64,000 bases of DNA from CAXXOK01 sp963663285 (lineage in GTDB: Bacteria > Bacillota > Clostridia > Christensenellales > Aristaeellaceae). Below are positions 32,833 through 41,294 of the stretch, one piece after another. The DNA is taken from positions 1,488,001-1,552,000 of the forward strand of contig CAXXNI010000002.1 of the NCBI GenBank assembly GCA_963663285.2, in the 5' to 3' direction. The notes below the pieces were generated by a model that saw only the letters and a list, made by a program, of their open reading frames with translations, was not told the origin of the DNA and made no database searches. Every line of letters begins with the position of its first letter. Positions within the stretch are counted from its first letter, which is position 1. Made by a program: the position numbers and the translations under genes.

Positions 32833-34842
32833 TTAGCGGTGCGGTTTCCGCAGCCTTTTACGCCGGTTTTGCGGCTTCTGTACCTTCGAGGTTTCCCCTT
32901 TGAGGCTGAACAGTTCATCGCGCAGTTTTGCCGCTTTTTCAAAATCCAGCGACTTAGCAGCGGAGAGCATCTGATCCTCAATGCTCTTAAGTAGCTCCTG
33001 CTTCTCTTCCTCGCTCATATCGTTTTGCGTGCCGGCGGCAAAGCTATTGGTAATCTTCAGCAATGCCTGCACCGTACTTTGTACGCTTTGCGGCGTAATC
33101 CCGTGAATGCGGTTATACGCCTCCTGCAGGTTGCGGCGGCGGTTGGTTTCGTCAATGGCGCGCATCATGCTGTCGGTCAGCGTATCGCCATAAAGGACTA
33201 CACGACCGTTTACATTACGCGCAGCACGGCCAATGGTTTGAATCAGCGAGGTTTCACTGCGTAAAAACCCTTCCTTATCCGCATCCAATATCGCTACCAG
33301 ACTGACTTCCGGCATATCCAACCCTTCGCGCAGCAGGTTAATGCCCACCAACACGTCAAACTCACCGAGCCGCAAATCACGTATCAGTTGGGTGCGCTCC
33401 ATGGTTTGAATATCGCTGTGCAGGTACCGAACACGGATACCGAGGTTTTTCAGGTAATCCGTCAGGCTTTCCGCCATGCGCTTGGTAAGGGTGGTAACCA
33501 GAATACGTTCGTTTTTCTCGGTTGTTTTGTGAATTTCGGCTACCAAATCGTCCACCTGTCCGGTTGCCGGACGAAGCTGCACCATCGGGTCTAAAAGGCC
33601 CGTTGGGCGGATGATCTGCTCTACAATATTCTGGCTTAAGTCCAGCTCGTACGCGCTGGGCGTAGCGCTGACGTAGATGGTTTGGTGCTGGCGGGTACGG
33701 AACTCGTCAAACACCAACGGCCGGTTATCAAAAGCGGACGGCAGCCGGAAACCATAATCCACAAGATTTTGCTTGCGCGCGCGGTCGCCATTGTACATTG
33801 CGCGTATCTGCGGTACGGTAACGTGGCTCTCGTCAATAAACATTAAAAAATCTTTGGGGAAGTAGTCCAGCAGGCTATACGGCGCTTCTCCGGGTTTGCG
33901 GCCATCAAAATAACGGCTGTAATTCTCAATGCCGGTACAAAAGCCGATTTGGCGCATCATTTCCAGATCGTACTGGGTGCGCTGCCGAAGACGCATGGCA
34001 AACAGCGGCTGCCCCTCGTCCTTCAGCTCCTGCACTCTGGCTTCCATGTCTCTTTCAATCACGTCCAGCTGACTGCTCATCTTTTCCCGGTCCATGGCGT
34101 AGTGCGTCGCCGGGAAAACCAGCGCATGTTCCAATGTGCTTAACACATTGCCGGTGATAACCTCAATTTCACGAATGCGCTCTATCTCATCGCCGAAGAA
34201 TTCCACACGCAGCGCGTGCTCCCGCTCATTAGCGGGAATAATCTCCAGCACATCCCCGCGCACACGGAAGCTGCCGCGGGTAAACTCAAAGTCATTGCGC
34301 GTATACTGTATCTCCACCAGCCGGTCGATCAGCGTATCGCGGCTGATCTGCATGCCCGGCCGCATACTAACCATCATTCCTTCATACTCGCTGGGATCAC
34401 CCATGGAGTAAATGCAGCTGACGCTGGCGACAATGATTACGTCTTTGCGCTCGCGCACGGCCGCCGTGGCGCTGTGGCGCAGACGGTCGATTTCTTCGTT
34501 GATGGACGCATCTTTTTCAATGTAGGTATCCGTGGATGCAATGTAAGCTTCCGGCTGATAATAATCGTAATAACTTACGAAATATTCCACCGCGCTGTCC
34601 GGGAAGAATGCCCGAAACTCGCTGCACAGCTGCGCTGCCAGTGTTTTATTATGCGCAATCACCAGTGTAGGTTTTTGTACGCGCTCAATAACAGACGCCA
34701 TGGTAAACGTTTTGCCGCTGCCTGTAACGCCCAGCAGAACCTGATCTTTCAGCCCTTTTTCAATACCGTCCGCCAGACTGGTAATCGCAGCCGGCTGATC
34801 GCCGCTGGCCTGATATGGAGATTGTAGTACAAACCGGTTCAT
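32833..34842 (-). CDS. uvrB: Excinuclease ABC subunit B
   Basis: 669 residues, full length. Nucleotide excision repair helicase-like subunit that receives damage from UvrA and recruits UvrC. Seen: Walker A GVTGSGKTFT (~38), the beta-hairpin YYDYYQPEAYI (~92), the DESHV box (~338), helicase motif VI QTIGRAARN (~540), and a C-terminal UVR motif that contacts UvrC (~625-660). ATG 34842 follows AAAGGAG. Its promoter carries a LexA-like box, so it should be induced by DNA damage. uvrA and uvrC are not adjacent. Confidence 0.97.
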   Translation of the reverse strand: MNRFVLQSPYQASGDQPAAITSLADGIEKGLKDQVLLGVTGSGKTFTMASVIERVQKPTLVIAHNKTLAAQLCSEFRAFFPDSAVEYFVSYYDYYQPEAYIASTDTYIEKDASINEEIDRLRHSATAAVRERKDVIIVASVSCIYSMGDPSEYEGMMVSMRPGMQISRDTLIDRLVEIQYTRNDFEFTRGSFRVRGDVLEIIPANEREHALRVEFFGDEIERIREIEVITGNVLSTLEHALVFPATHYAMDREKMSSQLDVIERDMEARVQELKDEGQPLFAMRLRQRTQYDLEMMRQIGFCTGIENYSRYFDGRKPGEAPYSLLDYFPKDFLMFIDESHVTVPQIRAMYNGDRARKQNLVDYGFRLPSAFDNRPLVFDEFRTRQHQTIYVSATPSAYELDLSQNIVEQIIRPTGLLDPMVQLRPATGQVDDLVAEIHKTTEKNERILVTTLTKRMAESLTDYLKNLGIRVRYLHSDIQTMERTQLIRDLRLGEFDVLVGINLLREGLDMPEVSLVAILDADKEGFLRSETSLIQTIGRAARNVNGRVVLYGDTLTDSMMRAIDETNRRRNLQEAYNRIHGITPQSVQSTVQALLKITNSFAAGTQNDMSEEEKQELLKSIEDQMLSAAKSLDFEKAAKLRDELFSLKGETSKVQKPQNRRKRLRKPHR

Positions 34843-34872
34843 GGCGTTCTCCTTTCATGGGTACCTGTCGCC

Positions 34873-34901
34873 ATTATAGCATAGACTATTCCAAAAGCAA
34901 A
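34873..34901 (-). promoter_or_regulatory. uvrB promoter
   Basis: On the minus strand TTTGCT (34901-34896), a 17-base spacer, TATAAT (34878-34873). The -35 lies inside the LexA-like palindrome. Confidence 0.65.
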
Positions 34902-34912
34902 CACCTGTTTGC
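34897..34912. promoter_or_regulatory. LexA/DinR-like SOS box of uvrB
   Basis: GCAAACA-CC-TGTTTGC, a dyad close to the Bacillota SOS box (CGAAC-N4-GTTCG) with A for G in the half-site. It overlaps the -35 box. Confidence 0.5.
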
Positions 34913-34986
34913 GCTCTCTTCCTATCGAAAAGGTTACCGTATCCGTTGCCCCGCTGCCAATAACCTTCTCGGCAATCCGGACAAGC

Positions 34987-35026
34987 AAAAACCGGGCGAT
35001 ACACTGACTTCAGCCTATTGCCCGGT
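34987..35026 (-). terminator. Terminator of the Hsp70/J-protein operon
   Basis: On the minus strand ACCGGGC (35026-35020) pairs with GCCCGGT (34997-34991), followed by a T run. Confidence 0.7.
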
Positions 35027-35084
35027 ATATACTACAATTTTGCTTATAACACCAGCGCCGCCAAGGCAAGCGCCTTTCCCCCCA

Positions 35085-35498
35085 TCAGGATTTTTGTGTA
35101 AAGCTATTATGACAGCGCCCGCAGGTGACCGTAACCACACCGGCTTTGCGCGGCAGCTTGAGCCACGCCTTGCAGTTTGGGCACCGGAAATACTTATACT
35201 GTTTCCTGTTTTGAAACCGCACCCTAGCCTGCCGGATATTGGTACTCACCTTGTTTTTCATCGCCAGATACCGGCGGTTTTCATCCGCCCGTTTCCGTTC
35301 GTTACGGGAAAAAATGCGGAACATCGTATATACATAAAGCGCCAGTGAAACCGTGCTCAGCAGTCCCGAACCCAGCACCGCCGCCAAAACGTAAATTGCC
35401 AGCCCGACCCATACCAGCATCACCGAAAAGGGGTCTACCCCGTGGCGGCCCGCCATAAAGGAACGGAAAGATTGCTTAATTTTTTCCCAAAAAGACAT
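35085..35498 (-). CDS. Small membrane protein with a C-terminal zinc ribbon
   Basis: 137 residues. Two close hydrophobic segments (about 25-62) are followed by a basic linker and a C-terminal zinc ribbon with CPNC (~107) and CGRC (~126). I know no function for it; similar proteins occur near J-domain genes in Clostridia. Last gene of the dnaK operon, 15 bases after the J-protein gene; ribosome site AGGAGGAAGAA. The ribbon faces the cytoplasm if both segments span the membrane. Confidence 0.7.
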   Translation of the reverse strand: MSFWEKIKQSFRSFMAGRHGVDPFSVMLVWVGLAIYVLAAVLGSGLLSTVSLALYVYTMFRIFSRNERKRADENRRYLAMKNKVSTNIRQARVRFQNRKQYKYFRCPNCKAWLKLPRKAGVVTVTCGRCHNSFTQKS

Positions 35499-35513
35499 AC
35501 AGGTTCTTCCTCC

Positions 35514-36302
35514 TTAACAACAGTAAGCGCCGCCGCGGCCACCCAGGCAGCAACAGTTACAAAGCAAATTCAACACCAATACCGATAAACAGGGGTTTGC
35601 GCACAGCGTACCGGTAAACCCGCGCTGATTGCCATACTGCCGGTAGCTTTGCCCCGTGGATTGCAGTTGGGAAAGCAGCTCGCGGAAGGCCGCCTCATCC
35701 GGCGCCATCTGCACCGCGCGGCGTGCATAATTCAGCGCCGCAACGCGGTTGCCAAGCCCAAGGTTGGCTCGCGCGCTCCAATAATACCAGGCAGCACTGC
35801 GCTCATGCAGTGCGGAAAGCAACTGTATCGCACGGCTGTAATTATTATCAAGTACAGCGTCCTCAACATTTTTCAGCAGCGGATCATACTCGGTATAGGT
35901 CGTCGTATAACCGCTGCGGCGTGATTGCTGCCCCGCCTGGCGGAAAAAATCACCAAAACCAAAGGGGTCGTAATCGCCATATCCGTTTTGCGACGATCCG
36001 GCTCCACCGGTATTCCCATAGCCGCCATACCCGCCTGTACGTCCATACCCGCCATATCCGCCGCCGGGATTTCCATATGGGTTGTAGCCGCCGGATGTGC
36101 CGCCAGGGGTATACCCCTGCCCTTTATGCTTAATCAGGATTGTGTAGGCCTCGTTGACTTCCTTCATTTTGGCTTCTGCTTGAGCGCTGCCGCCGTTCAC
36201 ATCGGGATGATACTTCTTAGCCAGTTTCCGGTATGCGGCTTTAATTTCATCATCCGTCGCGGTTTGAGGTACGCCCAGCACGTCATACGGGTCTCTGTTC
36301 AT
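35514..36302 (-). CDS. J-domain protein with Gly/Tyr-rich linker and TPR-like region
   Basis: 262 residues. The N-terminal J domain (residues 4-60) has the HPD motif in KKYHPDVNGG, which stimulates Hsp70 ATPase. A Gly/Tyr-rich linker (~70-115) follows, then a helical TPR-like repeat (AWYYWSARANLGLGNRVAALNYARRAVQMAP, ~165-200) and a short hydrophobic Cys/Gly-rich end. It lacks the zinc domain of true DnaJ, so it is a specialised co-chaperone. ATG 36302 has AAGGAG at good spacing; a GTG two codons upstream is less likely. It overlaps the DUF5685 gene by 20 bases. Confidence 0.82.
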   Translation of the reverse strand: MNRDPYDVLGVPQTATDDEIKAAYRKLAKKYHPDVNGGSAQAEAKMKEVNEAYTILIKHKGQGYTPGGTSGGYNPYGNPGGGYGGYGRTGGYGGYGNTGGAGSSQNGYGDYDPFGFGDFFRQAGQQSRRSGYTTTYTEYDPLLKNVEDAVLDNNYSRAIQLLSALHERSAAWYYWSARANLGLGNRVAALNYARRAVQMAPDEAAFRELLSQLQSTGQSYRQYGNQRGFTGTLCANPCLSVLVLNLLCNCCCLGGRGGAYCC

Positions 36303-37152
36303 GGTCACTCTCCTTTAGTTTCCCCTGCTTGCGCTCCGCTTTTGCCTGTTTTTGCTGGTAGCGCACCCAAACCCCGGAATACAGAATGTTGCGCAAAATC
36401 TCCACATCCTGTACCAGCGGGAGCAGTTCAAACGCCTGCGTGCATTCCGCAATCACCATCGTCAGGCTATCTTTAATCAGGCTTTCGTAATCCGGCTGTT
36501 CCCGGTACTGCGCCAGCGGGTTGTACCGTTTGCGCCGTATATCGGCAGGCAGGTCGTCATACGCATCCATCAAGTAGATGAAACGTCCCAGCCCCTCGCC
36601 CAGCTTGCGCAGCGGCACGGCCCAATAGTCGTTGCGGTACACAAATACCTCGCCCAGCATCCGCGCCGTCAAGTTGGCAGGCGCATCCGGTTCCAGACTG
36701 TTAGCCTGTTCCAGTTCACCGATGCTGTCCAGACAGCTTTCAATCGCGGCGCACTTTTCCGGGTAACGGCTTTCCACCTTCCGGTAGGCGCTTTCCAGCA
36801 GCTTTGCCTCCACGCGCCCCGCCAGACTATGGTCATCTTCCCAGTCATCCCGGCATTTATGGTACGCCAGCGCGATATTCATATCGGCACAGTAGTCGCT
36901 CAGCTCATTATGGATCGCTTCGCGTTCCTTAATGGGATGCGGCAGACAGCGGCTTTTATCCACCGTTTCTTCCGGTTCGTACAGGGAGCTGAGCAGAATC
37001 ATCAAAAAAGTCATATCATAGCTCAGCGTCATCCGACCCAGATTACCGTAGCGCTTCATCAGCGTATGGCACAAGCCGCAATAATAGGCTTGGTAACGCT
37101 GGCGGCTGCGTTCTCCCAGCTCCGCAGGGTGAATGGTTACATACCCGAACAT
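36283..37152 (-). CDS. DUF5685 family protein
   Basis: 289 residues, soluble. The start MFGYVTIHPAELGERSRQRYQAYYCGLCHTLMKRYG with a CGLC motif (~31-34), and further cysteines near 75 and 105, are family features and could bind metal. The rest is helical, with FIYLMDAYDDLPADIRRKRYNP near 195 resembling an acidic helical motif of all-alpha enzymes. Function unknown; placed between dnaK and a J-protein gene, it may be a client or partner. ATG 37152 has GAAGGAG; the longer frame to 37191 overlaps dnaK. Confidence 0.75.
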   Translation of the reverse strand: MFGYVTIHPAELGERSRQRYQAYYCGLCHTLMKRYGNLGRMTLSYDMTFLMILLSSLYEPEETVDKSRCLPHPIKEREAIHNELSDYCADMNIALAYHKCRDDWEDDHSLAGRVEAKLLESAYRKVESRYPEKCAAIESCLDSIGELEQANSLEPDAPANLTARMLGEVFVYRNDYWAVPLRKLGEGLGRFIYLMDAYDDLPADIRRKRYNPLAQYREQPDYESLIKDSLTMVIAECTQAFELLPLVQDVEILRNILYSGVWVRYQQKQAKAERKQGKLKESDHEQRPV

Positions 37153-37187
37153 GAGCGCTCCTTCTTTATGCCGCGCAAAACGGCCCG

Positions 37188-38975
37188 TCAATCATTCTGG
37201 CTATTCTCCGCAGAAGTATAGTTCGCGTCCATAGCGCCATCCTCGCCTGCGCCCGTACCGGCCGAGCCGGTGTAGCGGCCCACAGCGTTCAGCGCCTGCT
37301 CCAGTTCCAAACTTGCATCCCGCGTTGCCGCGTCATCCTGATCGTCCAGCGCCTGCTGGGTACGCTTGCGTAAATCCTCAATCCGCTGTTTATCTTCTGA
37401 CTTCAGCTTGCGCATGGCGCTCTTCGCCTCATAGCACAACTGCTCGGCATGGTTGCGCAATTCTGCACTCTGCTTGCGCAGGCGGTCATCCGCAGCGTAA
37501 CGCTCCGCATCGTGTATCGCCTGATCGATTTCGGCCGAAGACATATTGGAGCTTTGGGTGAGCACAATTTCCTGATGCCGCCCCGTGCCCAAATCCTTTG
37601 CCGATACGTTTACGATGCCGTTTGCATCAATGGCGAACGTAACCTCAATTTGCGGTACGCCCCGCAGAGCACGCCGGATGCCGCTCAGTTTAAACTTGCC
37701 CAGCGTTTTATTGTACGAGGCAATCTCCCGCTCGCCCTGCAAAACGTGGATCTCCACTTGCGTCTGGAAATTCGCGGCTGTGGTAAAAACCTGACTGCGC
37801 TTCACGGGAATCGGTGTGTTCCGGTCAATCAAACGGCTGTACACATCGCCAACCGTTTCAATACCCAGCGACAGCGGCGTAACATCCAATAGCAGCAGCC
37901 CGGTTACCTGCCCGGTCAGCACACCGCCCTGCAGCGCGGCGCCCAGCGCAACGCACTCGTCGGGGTTTACACCCTTGCTGGGTTCGTGGCTGGTGAAGCG
38001 TTTCACAGCTTCCTGTACGGCGGGAATGCGCGTACTGCCGCCAACCAAAAGCACCCGGCCCAACTCGGCGGGTTTAATTCCCGCGTCGCTCATCGCTTGC
38101 CGCACTGGCCCCATGGTAGCCTCCACAAGGCTTCTTGTCAAGTCGTCGAACTTGGCGCGGGTCAACGTCGCTTCCAAATGCTTTGCGCCGTCCTTACCGC
38201 TGGCAATAAACGGCAGGCTGATGGTTGTGGTGCTGGCGGCGCTCAGCTCGATCTTCGCCTTTTCCGCCGCCTCGCGGATACGCTGCATTGCCGTGGGGTC
38301 TTCCGTCAGGTCTACCTTATCGCTCTTTTTAAACTCGCCGATCAGCCAGTTGACAATACAGCGGTCAAAATCATCCCCGCCAAGGCGATTGTTACCGGCA
38401 GTCGCCAGCACTTCAATCACTTCGCGGTTAATATCCAATATGCTCACGTCGAAGGTGCCGCCGCCCAGGTCGAACACCATCACCTTCATGCTTTCGCCCT
38501 TGTCCGCTCCGTATGCTACCGCTGCGGCCGTTGGCTCATTGATGATTCGCAGCACATTCAGCCCCGCAATACGCCCGGCATCCTTGGTGGCCTGCCGCTG
38601 GCTATCGCTGAAGTATGCCGGAACGGTGATCACCGCATCGGTTACCGTTTCCCCTAAATACGCTTCCGCGTCGTGTTTCAGCTTTTGCAGAATAATCGCG
38701 CTGATCTCCTGCGGAGTATATGCTTTACCGTCAATTTTAACACGATTGTCGGTGCCCATTTCCCGCTTGATGCTGGAAATGGTGCGCCTGCTGTTCGTAA
38801 TGGCCTGCCGTTTGGCCGCGTTCCCTACAATACGTTCGCCGCTCTTGGTAAACGCAACCACCGACGGAGTGGTACGGTCGCCTTCGGCATTGGGGATCAC
38901 TACAGCCTCACCGTTTTCCATAAATGCGACGCAGGAATTGGTGGTTCCCAAATCGATGCCGATCGTCTTTCCCAT
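37188..38975 (-). CDS. Hsp70 chaperone, DnaK-like
   Basis: 595 residues, somewhat shorter than typical DnaK (~610-640). The ATPase domain has IGIDLGTTNSCVAFM (4-18), AVITVPAYFSDSQRQATKDAG (~135), VFDLGGGTFDVSIL (~185) and VLLVGGSTRIPAVQ (~330). The substrate domain and lid follow; the C-terminal tail is disordered-looking, without the EEVD-like end. No grpE, hrcA or CIRCE element lies nearby, so this may be a second Hsp70 rather than the main heat-shock DnaK. First gene of a four-gene operon with GAGGAGG before the ATG. Confidence 0.88.
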   Translation of the reverse strand: MGKTIGIDLGTTNSCVAFMENGEAVVIPNAEGDRTTPSVVAFTKSGERIVGNAAKRQAITNSRRTISSIKREMGTDNRVKIDGKAYTPQEISAIILQKLKHDAEAYLGETVTDAVITVPAYFSDSQRQATKDAGRIAGLNVLRIINEPTAAAVAYGADKGESMKVMVFDLGGGTFDVSILDINREVIEVLATAGNNRLGGDDFDRCIVNWLIGEFKKSDKVDLTEDPTAMQRIREAAEKAKIELSAASTTTISLPFIASGKDGAKHLEATLTRAKFDDLTRSLVEATMGPVRQAMSDAGIKPAELGRVLLVGGSTRIPAVQEAVKRFTSHEPSKGVNPDECVALGAALQGGVLTGQVTGLLLLDVTPLSLGIETVGDVYSRLIDRNTPIPVKRSQVFTTAANFQTQVEIHVLQGEREIASYNKTLGKFKLSGIRRALRGVPQIEVTFAIDANGIVNVSAKDLGTGRHQEIVLTQSSNMSSAEIDQAIHDAERYAADDRLRKQSAELRNHAEQLCYEAKSAMRKLKSEDKQRIEDLRKRTQQALDDQDDAATRDASLELEQALNAVGRYTGSAGTGAGEDGAMDANYTSAENSQND

Positions 38976-39155
38976 TATACAAACCTCCTCAACAGGATCT
39001 ATCCAAAATTCACTTTACTATCATACACGAAAAACGTGATCAATACATAGCCCAAATATGGATAATCCGTAAACATTCGTTAGCCGGCTAATGGATAACG
39101 CTTGCCATATTCCACAGCCCGCTGTATGCTGTGTACCATACGGGAGGGATGCAGT

Positions 39156-39674
39156 ATGGCAGCGCAGTATCAGGGAATTGAACATCCTTTCGCGCCGGTT
39201 TTTGCCTCCGATTCGCATGTGCTGGTATTGGGCACCTTCCCCTCGGTAAAATCCCGTGAGAACGCATTTTACTACGGCCATCCACAGAACCGTTTCTGGC
39301 GGGTGCTGGCAGCTCTTTTTCAAGCAGACATACCGGAAACCATACCCCAGAAAAAGCAATTGCTGCTGCAAAACCATATCGCGCTTTGGGATGTACTCGC
39401 CTCCTGTGATATTACCGGCAGCGCCGACAGCAGTATCCAACGGCCTGTACCCAACGATATTGGTACATTGCTTACGCAAGCATCCATACACACACTGTAC
39501 GCCAACGGGCAGACTGCTGCGGCACTGTACCGCCGCTGGTGTGAACCGCAGACGGGGAAAGCGATTACTACTCTCCCATCCACCAGCCCGGCCAATGCCG
39601 CATGGACGCTAGACAAACTGATTTCCGCATGGGAATCGCTGCGAGATACTATACATATTAATCAGCTGAAATAA
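39156..39674 (+). CDS. DNA-deoxyinosine glycosylase (uracil-DNA glycosylase superfamily)
   Basis: 172 residues. Residues LVLGTFPSVKSRENAFYYGHPQNRFWRVL (~24-52) show the motif GxFPS and the Y-x4-N-x-FW pattern of the hypoxanthine-DNA glycosylase branch. STSPANAA (~150) is the distal motif, which begins with S rather than the H of uracil glycosylases. It would remove deaminated bases in base excision repair. ATG 39156 follows GGGAGGG. It stands alone between dnaK (divergent) and a methyltransferase. Confidence 0.82.
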   Translation: MAAQYQGIEHPFAPVFASDSHVLVLGTFPSVKSRENAFYYGHPQNRFWRVLAALFQADIPETIPQKKQLLLQNHIALWDVLASCDITGSADSSIQRPVPNDIGTLLTQASIHTLYANGQTAAALYRRWCEPQTGKAITTLPSTSPANAAWTLDKLISAWESLRDTIHINQLK

Positions 39675-39728
39675 ACTCATTTATACCATATGTACCATAA
39701 TGATTTTATCATAATGGAGACCCCACAT

Positions 39729-40481
39729 ATGGACCCCAGAAAAGGCTTTGACACGATTCCGGAAGAATTTGACAAATGGAGACCCCGCTATTGTGATGCA
39801 GCGTTTCAGGATATCATCTCGCACTCGCAGCTTGGACCCGGTAAGTCAGCGCTGGAAATCGGCCCCGGTACAGGGCAGGCAACAGAGCCGGTATTGAAAA
39901 CCGGCTGCGAATATCTGGCCATCGAATTAGGCGCGCATCTGGCGGCGTATACCGCAGACAAATTTAAAACCTATAATAACTTTCATGTCGTGAACGCTGA
40001 TTTTGAAACTCATAAATTTCAACAGCAACAATTCGATCTGGTTTATTCCGCGGCGGCTATACAATGGATACCGGAAACCATTGGCTTTGGAAAAACATAC
40101 AATCTTCTGCGCAGGGGCGGTACCTTTGCCATGATGTTTTTACGCGCTGACTTTCAAACACCTAATAAAGTCTTGTATGAAAAGATACAGTCCGTCTATC
40201 GTAAATATTTCTTTCCGGAATTGCCCTATACGCAAAAACCGAATTATGAAAACGTAACCCATTATGGCTTCGTTGATCTGCAATGCAGGCAATACCAACA
40301 TCAACGGGTTTATACGGCGGATGAGTATACCGCGTTGATCGCCACGTACAGCGACCATATCTCCCTTCGGGAGCCATACCGTTCCTCGTTTTTCGCTGGA
40401 ATCCGAAATGCGATTGTGGAAGCGGGAAACCGGATTACGTTGAACGATACTATCGTGCTTTACTTGACCCGTAAGCCCTGA
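39729..40481 (+). CDS. Class I SAM-dependent methyltransferase
   Basis: 250 residues. Starts FDTIPEEFDKWRPRY; AdoMet motif I is ALEIGPGTGQAT (~40-51), the acidic end of beta-2 is AIELG, and motif IV is DLVYSAAAIQWIP (~105). The family resembles small-molecule methyltransferases (Methyltransf_11 type); the substrate is unknown. ATG 39729 has GGAG 9 bases upstream; an in-frame ATG at 39714 is an alternative. No operon partner is apparent. Confidence 0.75.
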   Translation: MDPRKGFDTIPEEFDKWRPRYCDAAFQDIISHSQLGPGKSALEIGPGTGQATEPVLKTGCEYLAIELGAHLAAYTADKFKTYNNFHVVNADFETHKFQQQQFDLVYSAAAIQWIPETIGFGKTYNLLRRGGTFAMMFLRADFQTPNKVLYEKIQSVYRKYFFPELPYTQKPNYENVTHYGFVDLQCRQYQHQRVYTADEYTALIATYSDHISLREPYRSSFFAGIRNAIVEAGNRITLNDTIVLYLTRKP

Positions 40482-40577
40482 TGAATACTGCCGATCCCCT
40501 CGCTGCGTTAGGCATATAAAGGCATCCGTCTCAAGTTTAATCTACGCAAATAAATTCACAAATACGGCTCGTATCCA

Positions 40578-40606
40578 TTGACAGTGCCATCATGTTTTGC
40601 TATTAT
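40578..40606 (+). promoter_or_regulatory. Promoter of the metal-resistance operon
   Basis: TTGACA, a 17-base spacer, TATTAT; the ArsR-type operator begins 3 bases after the -10. Confidence 0.8.
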
Positions 40607-40608
40607 AC

Positions 40609-40628
40609 ATATGAACAATTGCTCATAT
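40609..40628. promoter_or_regulatory. ArsR/SmtB-type operator
   Basis: Two 10-base half-sites meet without a gap: ATATGAACAA and TTGCTCATAT (one mismatch). This is the classic operator of CadC/CzrA/SmtB regulators. It spans the expected transcription start and nearly reaches the ribosome site. Confidence 0.8.
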
Positions 40629-40644
40629 GAAGGAGTGTTTGACT

Positions 40645-41007
40645 ATGGCTCACGAAAAAGACGTCCCGCAATGCGGCTATATCTTCGTACATACGGACAT
40701 TGTAGACCGTGTCACCTCCGCCATGCCCAGCGAAGAAACCCTGTTTGACCTGAGCGATCTGTTCAAGTTGTTCGGGGATTCCACCCGCATACGCATTCTA
40801 TACTGCCTGTTTGCCAACGAGATGTGCGTATGCGATATTGCAACGCTGTTGGGCATGAGCCAGAGCGCCATTTCTCATCAGCTGGCGCTGCTGAAACGCA
40901 GCAAGCTGGTTTCCGCCCGCAGGGAAGGCAAGACCGTGTTCTACGCGCTGGCGGACGACCACGTGCGTACCATCCTCGGGCAGGGCATCGATCACGTTAC
41001 CGAATAA
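40645..41007 (+). CDS. ArsR/SmtB-family metal-sensing repressor (CadC/CzrA-like)
   Basis: 120 residues. Winged-helix repressor that leaves DNA when Zn, Cd or Pb binds. The DNA helix is SQSAISHQLALLKRSKLV (~70-88). Two metal sites can be seen: the alpha-3 motif EMCVCDIA with its CxC (plus an N-terminal Cys), and a full alpha-5 set D-x-H...H-x2-E in DDHVRTILGQGIDHVTE. ATG 40645 follows AAGGAG at proper spacing. It is the first gene of an operon with an HMA protein and an efflux ATPase, and its own operator overlaps the promoter. Confidence 0.92.
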   Translation: MAHEKDVPQCGYIFVHTDIVDRVTSAMPSEETLFDLSDLFKLFGDSTRIRILYCLFANEMCVCDIATLLGMSQSAISHQLALLKRSKLVSARREGKTVFYALADDHVRTILGQGIDHVTE

Positions 41008-41022
41008 AAGGAGGCTTGTGCC

Positions 41023-41238
41023 ATGAGAAAGACTTTTCAACTCTGCAATCTGGATTGCGCATCCTGTTCTGATAAGTTGGAGCGTGCCATTAGCAAACTG
41101 CCGGGCATACAAAGCGCCAACATTAATTTCGTCACCCAAAAGCTGACACTGGAGGCGGACGAGGATGTATTTGACGATTTAATGGTTCGCTTGCAGCGCA
41201 CAGTCAACCGTGCGGTAAAAGGCTGCATTTTACAGTAG
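41023..41238 (+). CDS. Small HMA-domain metal-binding protein
   Basis: 71 residues, a single ferredoxin-like heavy-metal-associated domain. The metal motif is CNLDCASC (DCxxC form, residues 8-15), the Zn/Cd/Pb version also found at the N-terminus of ZntA/CadA, rather than MxCxxC of copper chaperones. It lies 15 bases after the repressor gene and 56 before the ATPase gene. The ATPase lacks its own HMA domain, so this looks like that domain encoded separately. Confidence 0.87.
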   Translation: MRKTFQLCNLDCASCSDKLERAISKLPGIQSANINFVTQKLTLEADEDVFDDLMVRLQRTVNRAVKGCILQ

Positions 41239-41294
41239 TTAAACAGCGGGGGCATTATTGCCAACCCAATGTGTGAATAAAGGAGTTGATCCCT

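Noticed and set aside
37816..39039. Long plus-strand open frame (407 codons) opposite dnaK
   Set aside because: A common artefact opposite dnaK genes; no family resemblance, no ribosome site.
38976..39155. CIRCE heat-shock element before dnaK
   Set aside because: The TTAGCACTC-N9-GAGTGCTAA pattern is absent; only an unrelated TTAGCCGGCTAA palindrome (39080-39091) is present.
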